From contig JAEERZ010000060.1 in NCBI GenBank assembly GCA_016286075.1, forward strand, positions 1 through 10,109: DNA of 10,109 bases, given 5' to 3'. Under the pieces are notes generated by a model. The model saw only the letters and a program-made list of their open reading frames with translations. It was not told the origin of the DNA and did not search any database. This DNA comes from Selenomonadaceae bacterium (GTDB lineage Bacteria; Bacillota; Negativicutes; Selenomonadales; Selenomonadaceae). A program made the translations under genes and the position numbers. Within the stretch, counting starts at the first letter, position 1; every line of letters begins with the position of its first letter. Below, piece after piece: positions 6,270 to 10,109 of this stretch.

Positions 6270-7196
6270 ATGCGAAAAGCTGTTTGGGCTGTTATACTGG
6301 CGTTGTTTTCAGCTCTTTTTGCCGCGTGCGGATTTTCAACGGACTGGCTGGGGAAGGCGTCTTCTTCGCAGCCAAAGGAAACAGGCGTTACGATCAAAGT
6401 ATTGGCTGTCGGGCAAGGGGACGCGATACTGATTTATACGCCGGAACAAACGGTGCTGGTCGATACCGGCGATACCGGAGAAATCAGCAGGCTTCGCGCC
6501 GCTTTGAAAAAAGAGGGCGTGCGCCGTTTGGATAAACTTATCATTACCCATCCTCACCGCGACCATATCGGAGGCGCGGCGGAAGTATTTCGTCTCTGCG
6601 ACGTCAAAGAGGTTTATGATAACGGTCAGCCGACTACGACGAATATTTATCGGGAATATCTGAAGACGATTCAAAAGAAAAGAATCCCGAACTACTCGCT
6701 TCGAGACGGCGACGTCCTCGACCTGGGCGGCGGAGCCGTGCTTCATGTACTGAGCCCGACGCAGCAGATGGTAGATGAAAGAGGAATACAGAACGGCAAA
6801 CTGAATTTGAATTTAAATTCAGTAGTCGCTCGGATACGGTACGGAAACTTCTCCATGATGCTGACCGGCGATGCGGAAATTCCCACAGAAGAGGGGATTG
6901 TGAATCGTCATGAGGCCGGAGAGCTTCGATGCCAAGTATTAAAAGCCTCCCATCACGGGAGCAAGACATCCTCTTGCGAGTCGTTCCTCAAAGCCGTCGA
7001 CGCCGAACTCGTACTGATCTCCTGCGGGGAAAACAACGAATACCACGATCCTCATCCTTCCGTGCTTAACAGATACCAAAAACACGAAATGAATTATTAT
7101 CGCACCGATAAAAATGGGACGATCACAGTTCGATCGGACGGAAAAACCTATACCGTACAGCCGGAATATGGAAAGATAAACGAACCGACGGAATAA
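6270..7196 (+). CDS. Metallo-beta-lactamase-fold lipoprotein, ComEC/Rec2-type hydrolase
   Basis: A 308-residue exported hydrolase. Residues 1-20 are a lipoprotein signal: MRK, a hydrophobic core, then LFAAC with Cys20 (Phe at -3 is a little unusual). The MBL domain follows from about residue 40: VGQGDA (48-52 region), VDTGD, the metal motif HPHRDH (94-99), LTGDAE with Asp201, and KASHHGS with His228/His229. The order and spelling match the C-terminal nuclease-like domain of ComEC and its stand-alone relatives, without the ComEC transport channel. These enzymes are expected to bind two zinc or manganese ions and to cut phosphodiester or similar bonds; the real substrate here is unknown. The protein should sit outside the cytoplasmic membrane. 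A DUF3006 gene follows after 16 nt, a pairing often seen in Firmicutes. It is unlikely to be an antibiotic-degrading beta-lactamase. Confidence 0.88.
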   Translation: MRKAVWAVILALFSALFAACGFSTDWLGKASSSQPKETGVTIKVLAVGQGDAILIYTPEQTVLVDTGDTGEISRLRAALKKEGVRRLDKLIITHPHRDHIGGAAEVFRLCDVKEVYDNGQPTTTNIYREYLKTIQKKRIPNYSLRDGDVLDLGGGAVLHVLSPTQQMVDERGIQNGKLNLNLNSVVARIRYGNFSMMLTGDAEIPTEEGIVNRHEAGELRCQVLKASHHGSKTSSCESFLKAVDAELVLISCGENNEYHDPHPSVLNRYQKHEMNYYRTDKNGTITVRSDGKTYTVQPEYGKINEPTE

Positions 7197-7212
7197 AGCG
7201 AGGCAAAATAAT

Positions 7213-7431
7213 ATGACGACAGCGGTAATCGATCGCTTTGAAGGCGACAACGCAATACTGCTCGTAGGAAAGAACGAACATGAAGTAGTATTTCCAGCGT
7301 CGGAACTTCCAAAAGGTTTGAACGAAGGAGACTATCTGCGCATGCATATTTCATATGATGCTGAAACGACAGAAAAAGCAATGAATGAATCTACGTCTTT
7401 ACTGAATGAAATAAGGGGGAACCGCCCATGA
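7213..7431 (+). CDS. DUF3006 family small protein
   Basis: A 72-residue protein starting MTTAVIDRFEGDNAILLVG. The pattern AVIDRxEGDxAxLLVG, then a short acidic stretch, VFPASELP and a GD-L turn, is typical of DUF3006. The N-terminal 50 residues look like a small beta-barrel; the rest is a polar helix. There is no signal peptide, so it is probably cytosolic. Its function is unknown. DUF3006 genes commonly sit beside stand-alone ComEC-like MBL genes, as here. An AGG lies 9 nt before the ATG. The stop overlaps the amidase start as ATGA, implying coupled translation. Confidence 0.85.
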   Translation: MTTAVIDRFEGDNAILLVGKNEHEVVFPASELPKGLNEGDYLRMHISYDAETTEKAMNESTSLLNEIRGNRP

Positions 7432-8480
7432 AAAAGAGCAGCTGCTGGCAATTGCTCTGGATTGTCGCTTTATGCCTGTGGCTTATTCCTTCGTTGACTT
7501 TTGCGGCGTCTATGCGAAAGGTGACTTCCTTTCAGTCGCAGGTCGTAACAGAAGGAAGACAACGTTTTCTGCGAATTGAAATCGGAATGAACGGTCCGAT
7601 CAACGATTATGAAGTAAAAGGCGATGGAATCCTGAATCCGAACCGCCTGACAATCGACGTCGACCAGGCAGAAAAAGGCGATGTTCGCACGGAAATACTG
7701 TTGGACAGGCAGTTTGCAAAAACGCTTCGTTTTCAGGATACCGGGAAAAAACTTCGGATAATGGTAGGAATGCAGGTTCCGGCGGCAGACCGTAATTATC
7801 GTGTGTACACGTTGGAAAAAGACCGGCGCGCAGGAAAACCTCATCGGCTTATCATCGAGCTTTACGGTGAAGGCGGTCGGCGAGGCCACGTAGCGGGCCT
7901 AAAAGGGCGCACGATTGTCATCGACCCCGGGCACGGCGGCTCGGATACGGGAGCTGTCGGCGTCGGAGGTCTTCGGGAAAAAGACGTCACGTTGGAAGTT
8001 TCGAAAAAAGTCAGGGATATTCTTGAAAATTCCGGCGTCACCGTCGTAATGACGCGCGAAGACGACCGGGACGTTTACGGCCCGACAGCCACCGATGCAC
8101 AAGAATTACAGGCGCGTGTAAATTACGGGAGCTACACGCCGAATGTAGACGTATTTTTGAGTATCCATTGCAATGCGTATACAAGCGCTTCTTCAAACGG
8201 AACCGAAACGTATTACTATCCCAAAACATGGCTTGACGGTCTTTTGGCGCAAAATCTCCAAGCAGGAATGATCCAGCATGGAGATCGCCGCGATCGAGGC
8301 GTTCATGAAGCGCGCTTTTACGTTTGCCGCCACTCTACGATGCCGGCCGCTTTAGTGGAACTTGCTTTCATCACAAATTATGTGGAAGGAAATCTTTTGG
8401 CGGACGAGGATTTCCAAGATGAGATGGCGCAGGGAATTGCGGAAGGGCTCGCGAATTATTTCGCAGCCAGCGGTACTTGA
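7428..8480 (+). CDS. N-acetylmuramoyl-L-alanine amidase, AMIN plus Amidase_3 domains
   Basis: A 350-residue secreted zinc amidase that cuts the bond between muramic acid and the stem peptide of peptidoglycan, for cell separation or wall turnover. Residues 1-26 form a signal peptide with a likely cut after LTFA. Residues about 30-147 look like an AMIN domain, a beta-rich module that targets AmiC-type amidases to the septum or wall in diderm bacteria. The catalytic domain (about 161-346) has zinc ligands His169 in DPGHGG, Glu184 in LREKDVTLE and His247 in SIHCNA, and catalytic Glu311 in ALVELAFITN, so it appears active. RBS AAGGGGG is 8 nt upstream of ATG 7428, which overlaps the DUF3006 stop. 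The GerMN gene follows after 32 nt. Unlike AmiC of E. coli I see no obvious inserted blocking helix, though this cannot be judged without a structure. Confidence 0.93.
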   Translation: MKKSSCWQLLWIVALCLWLIPSLTFAASMRKVTSFQSQVVTEGRQRFLRIEIGMNGPINDYEVKGDGILNPNRLTIDVDQAEKGDVRTEILLDRQFAKTLRFQDTGKKLRIMVGMQVPAADRNYRVYTLEKDRRAGKPHRLIIELYGEGGRRGHVAGLKGRTIVIDPGHGGSDTGAVGVGGLREKDVTLEVSKKVRDILENSGVTVVMTREDDRDVYGPTATDAQELQARVNYGSYTPNVDVFLSIHCNAYTSASSNGTETYYYPKTWLDGLLAQNLQAGMIQHGDRRDRGVHEARFYVCRHSTMPAALVELAFITNYVEGNLLADEDFQDEMAQGIAEGLANYFAASGT

Positions 8481-8488
8481 CCTATACT
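8460..8488 (+). promoter_or_regulatory. Possible internal promoter for the GerMN gene
   Basis: TTCGCA (8460-8465), 17 nt, then TATACT (8483-8488) stand across the end of the amidase gene. The -10 region CTATACTAAA repeats the one upstream of map at 358-367. A start near 8495 would allow GerMN expression apart from the operon. The -35 matches only four of six positions. Confidence 0.3.
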
Positions 8489-8512
8489 AAAATGCAGAAT
8501 AGAAGGCGATGA

Positions 8513-9091
8513 ATGATGATGAAGACAGGAAACGCGGTGCTGGTTGCCATGACGACGGCTGTACTGCTTCTGACAGCCGGATGCGACGAAGAAGGAAAAT
8601 CCGGGCAGGTACCGGCTTCTCCCGCGACAACAAATCAACAGGCGAAGACGCCCGCTGCCCCTGGAACCCAAAATGTCACCCCCAGCCAAACGGAAATCAA
8701 ACTTTATTTTCCCAACGAAGCGGGCGACGGTTTGCAGCCGGTGAAGGTCAACATCCCTTCCGAAGATAAATATACGCAAGCCGTAAAAGAACTTGTTGCG
8801 GGAACAAAGGAACCTGGGCTTATCAATATTTTCCCGAAGGGCGTCAAAGTTCGGAGCGTGAAAGTGACCGGCAATCTTGCAACGGTGGATTTCAGCAAAG
8901 AGCTGACGCATAAATTTGTTGGCGGCTCCACGGGAGAACAAATGCTTGTCAGCGCTCTTGTAAATACGATGACAGAATTCCCCGAAATCGAGCGCGTATT
9001 GATTACGGTGGAAGGGGAGCGCATCGAAACCATCGCGGGTCATCTTGACACCAGCGAACCGTTTACGAGACCGACGGGGTTGGTTCAATAA
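8513..9091 (+). CDS. GerMN-domain lipoprotein (GerM-like)
   Basis: A 192-residue exported protein. The N-terminus has a hydrophobic stretch ending TAGC with Cys24, a lipobox with Thr at -3 instead of the usual Leu. A linker rich in Pro, Thr, Ala and Gln (about 28-58) follows. The GerMN domain covers about 60-185: IKLYFPNE at its start, a helix with AVKELVAGT, VKVTGNLATVDFS, and LVSALVNTMTEFPEIERVLITVEG near the end. GerM of Bacillus acts in sporulation and germination, but the domain is widespread in non-sporulating Firmicutes and Negativicutes and often stands beside Amidase_3 genes, as here. A wall-binding or amidase-helping role is an inference. The start is one of three ATGs in a row (8513, 8516, 8519). 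AAGG at 8503-8506 favours the first or second. No spore claim should be drawn from it. Confidence 0.9.
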   Translation: MMMKTGNAVLVAMTTAVLLLTAGCDEEGKSGQVPASPATTNQQAKTPAAPGTQNVTPSQTEIKLYFPNEAGDGLQPVKVNIPSEDKYTQAVKELVAGTKEPGLINIFPKGVKVRSVKVTGNLATVDFSKELTHKFVGGSTGEQMLVSALVNTMTEFPEIERVLITVEGERIETIAGHLDTSEPFTRPTGLVQ

Positions 9092-9124
9092 AATTATTCC
9101 TAACGAGTGCTATTTAAATGAATT

Positions 9125-9165
9125 TATTTTAGTTCCGATAAGGATAAATTATCGGAACTAAAATA
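9125..9165. repeat. Perfect 17-bp inverted repeat between convergent genes
   Basis: Arms 9125-9141 and 9149-9165 are fully complementary around a 7-nt loop (GGATAAA), with core AGTTCCGATAA. Both strands read T-rich in the first arm and A-rich in the second, so no U-tract follows the stem on either strand. It therefore does not look like a normal intrinsic terminator. It may be an mRNA 3'-end stabiliser, a transcription factor site or a remnant repeat. It lies 33 nt after the GerMN stop. Confidence 0.8.
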
Positions 9166-9174
9166 TGGGCATAA

Positions 9175-9218
9175 AAAAGAGAAGCTGCCGTGCATTTTGC
9201 TGCGGCAGCTTCTCTTTT
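9175..9218. terminator. Bidirectional intrinsic terminator
   Basis: AAAAGAGAAGCTGCCG (9175-9190) pairs perfectly with CGGCAGCTTCTCTTTT (9203-9218). The 12-nt loop can form a further small GCA/TGC stem. A TTTTATTTTAT tail follows on the plus strand, and the minus strand reads into TTTTTTAT. It serves both the GerMN operon and the convergent aminotransferase gene. Confidence 0.9.
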
Positions 9219-9233
9219 ATTTTATACGTTATA

Positions 9234-10109
9234 TTACTTTACGGCGTCTTGCGCTTTCTTTATCTTCTCCGCCATGCCGTGCATCTTGGCAATCGGAACC
9301 GCGCAAACGGCCACGCGCACACCCATTTTCAGAGGCACCGCGAAAATCAGGTCGTCGTGGAGTTTATCGCAGACCGCACCGGGATCGTCCGCAGGAATAG
9401 AAATAAAGAATCCGGCTTTATACGGCAACGCATTCAATTTGCACGCCTTCGCCTCGTCCATGAAGATCGCGCCGCGCTGACGAATCGTTTGATAAAGCGT
9501 TTCCCGCTCTTTCTCAAACTGCGCAAGCAGCGCCTTGTCTTGCTGAATCTTCGTCAAAACCGTCATCGCGCCGCGATTGATATTTGACCAGGTCGCACGG
9601 CTCGAAAATTTGACGATCTGCGAAAACTCGTCAATAACGGCTTTGCTTGCCGAAAGTCCGATAATCGCGCCCGTACGCTGTCCGTACATCGTATAACCCT
9701 TCGACATGCTGAACGCGAACATGATAAAAATATTTTCTGGCAGTCCGCTGAACTGCTTCATGAATTTACGCGTTTCATTTTTCTCTCCGGCATAGTCGAT
9801 ATACGCGACGTCTACCAGAATACTGATTTTTTTAGTCCCCTGTTTCGCCTGTGCTTTGCAAATATCCAGCACCTGTGCCCAATCTTCCTCCGAGAGACTG
9901 TATCCCGTCGGATTATGCGCCGGCGTATTGATGATAATCAACAAAGAATTTTGCTTTTTGAGAAGGCTCTCGACTTTGTCGCGGAAATTTTTGATATCGA
10001 AATTCTGCTGCTCATCAAAGAGCTGATACGTGGCCAGCTTGCGGCCGCCTTCCCGGCAGAGCGCGTTGTATGGCCCCCAATACCAATCAGAGGTTAATAC
10101 CTCATCCCC
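9234..10109 (-). CDS. PLP-dependent class I/II aminotransferase (C-terminal part)
   Basis: The minus strand is open from the right edge to a TAA at 9234-9236, giving the last 291 residues; the start lies beyond 10109. A TTG at 9942-9944 is an internal Leu codon, not a start, because the 55 upstream residues carry family sequence (SDWYWGPYN, a match to the substrate/cofactor-side region of aspartate-type aminotransferases). Then come NTPAHNPTG (Asn contacting PLP), VDVAYIDY (Asp and Tyr of the DxxY motif), SMSKGYTMYGQRTG with the lysine expected to form the Schiff base, and RVAVCAVP near the end with the Arg that binds the substrate carboxylate. The enzyme is fold type I and cytosolic. It moves amino groups between an amino acid and a 2-oxo acid; aspartate or aromatic amino acids are likely, but specificity cannot be told. 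It is convergent with the envelope operon. Confidence 0.9.
   Translation of the reverse strand, partial: GDEVLTSDWYWGPYNALCREGGRKLATYQLFDEQQNFDIKNFRDKVESLLKKQNSLLIIINTPAHNPTGYSLSEEDWAQVLDICKAQAKQGTKKISILVDVAYIDYAGEKNETRKFMKQFSGLPENIFIMFAFSMSKGYTMYGQRTGAIIGLSASKAVIDEFSQIVKFSSRATWSNINRGAMTVLTKIQQDKALLAQFEKERETLYQTIRQRGAIFMDEAKACKLNALPYKAGFFISIPADDPGAVCDKLHDDLIFAVPLKMGVRVAVCAVPIAKMHGMAEKIKKAQDAVK

Noticed and set aside
6270..7196. Antibiotic-resistance metallo-beta-lactamase
   Set aside because: The motifs VGQGDA, LTGDAE and SHHGS belong to the ComEC-like branch, not to class B beta-lactamases.
8456..9088. Open minus-strand frame of 210 codons opposite the GerMN gene
   Set aside because: The plus strand encodes a clear GerMN lipoprotein with signal and lipobox; the antisense product is Arg/Cys-rich and unlike a real protein.
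8513..9091. GerMN protein as proof of a spore former
   Set aside because: The domain is widespread in non-sporulating bacteria and no other sporulation gene is seen here.
9165..9587. Open plus-strand frame of 140 codons after the GerMN gene
   Set aside because: It starts between the two hairpins, runs through the bidirectional terminator and lies opposite the conserved aminotransferase.

Overview
This looks like a chromosomal housekeeping segment from a low-to-mid GC Firmicute. The best guess is a diderm, anaerobic Negativicutes member of the Selenomonas/Megasphaera/Dialister kind. That placement is an inference from three things: a methionine aminopeptidase with an N-terminal SEC-C zinc motif, a pyrophosphate-type phosphofructokinase of the long Thermotoga-like class, and an AMIN-domain amidase next to a GerMN lipoprotein. 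A database search would be needed to name the genus. No transposase, integrase, phage gene, CRISPR array, tRNA or rRNA was seen.

Layout. At the left edge (1-261, minus) is the 5' part of a polysaccharide-deacetylase-like membrane-anchored protein. It is divergent from the next unit across a compact promoter region holding a 7+7 bp palindrome. Going right (plus strand): map (439-1314) overlaps a DEAD-box RNA helicase (1314-2630) by ATGA, and the pair ends in an intrinsic terminator. A stand-alone PPi-dependent phosphofructokinase gene (2825-4072) follows, closed by a very strong hairpin. prfC (release factor 3) comes next with its own -10 box and a TTG start at 4225. A new promoter at 5872-5900 then opens a five-gene run: a small two-helix membrane protein, a metallo-beta-lactamase-fold lipoprotein of the ComEC type, a DUF3006 protein, a secreted AMIN/Amidase_3 cell-wall amidase, and a GerMN lipoprotein. 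The run ends at 9091. After it come a long perfect inverted repeat and a bidirectional terminator, and then a convergent PLP-dependent aminotransferase (9234 to beyond 10109, minus), of which only the C-terminal 291 residues are in the window.

How the genes fit together. The left half is central information and energy metabolism: nascent-protein N-terminal Met removal, RNA remodelling, reversible glycolysis using PPi, and translation termination/recycling. The right half is a probable cell-envelope operon. Four of its five products carry a signal peptide, a lipobox or membrane helices, and the amidase cuts peptidoglycan. The MBL plus DUF3006 pairing recurs in Firmicutes but its substrate is not known, so this operon is the least understood part of the window.

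Several starts differ from the longest open frame: the helicase at 1314, prfC at TTG 4225, and the aminotransferase, which continues off the edge. I saw no clear novel defence or mobile system. The points most worth a second look are the envelope operon with its 9-codon leader, the divergent operator-like region, and the unexplained 17-bp inverted repeat at 9125-9165.
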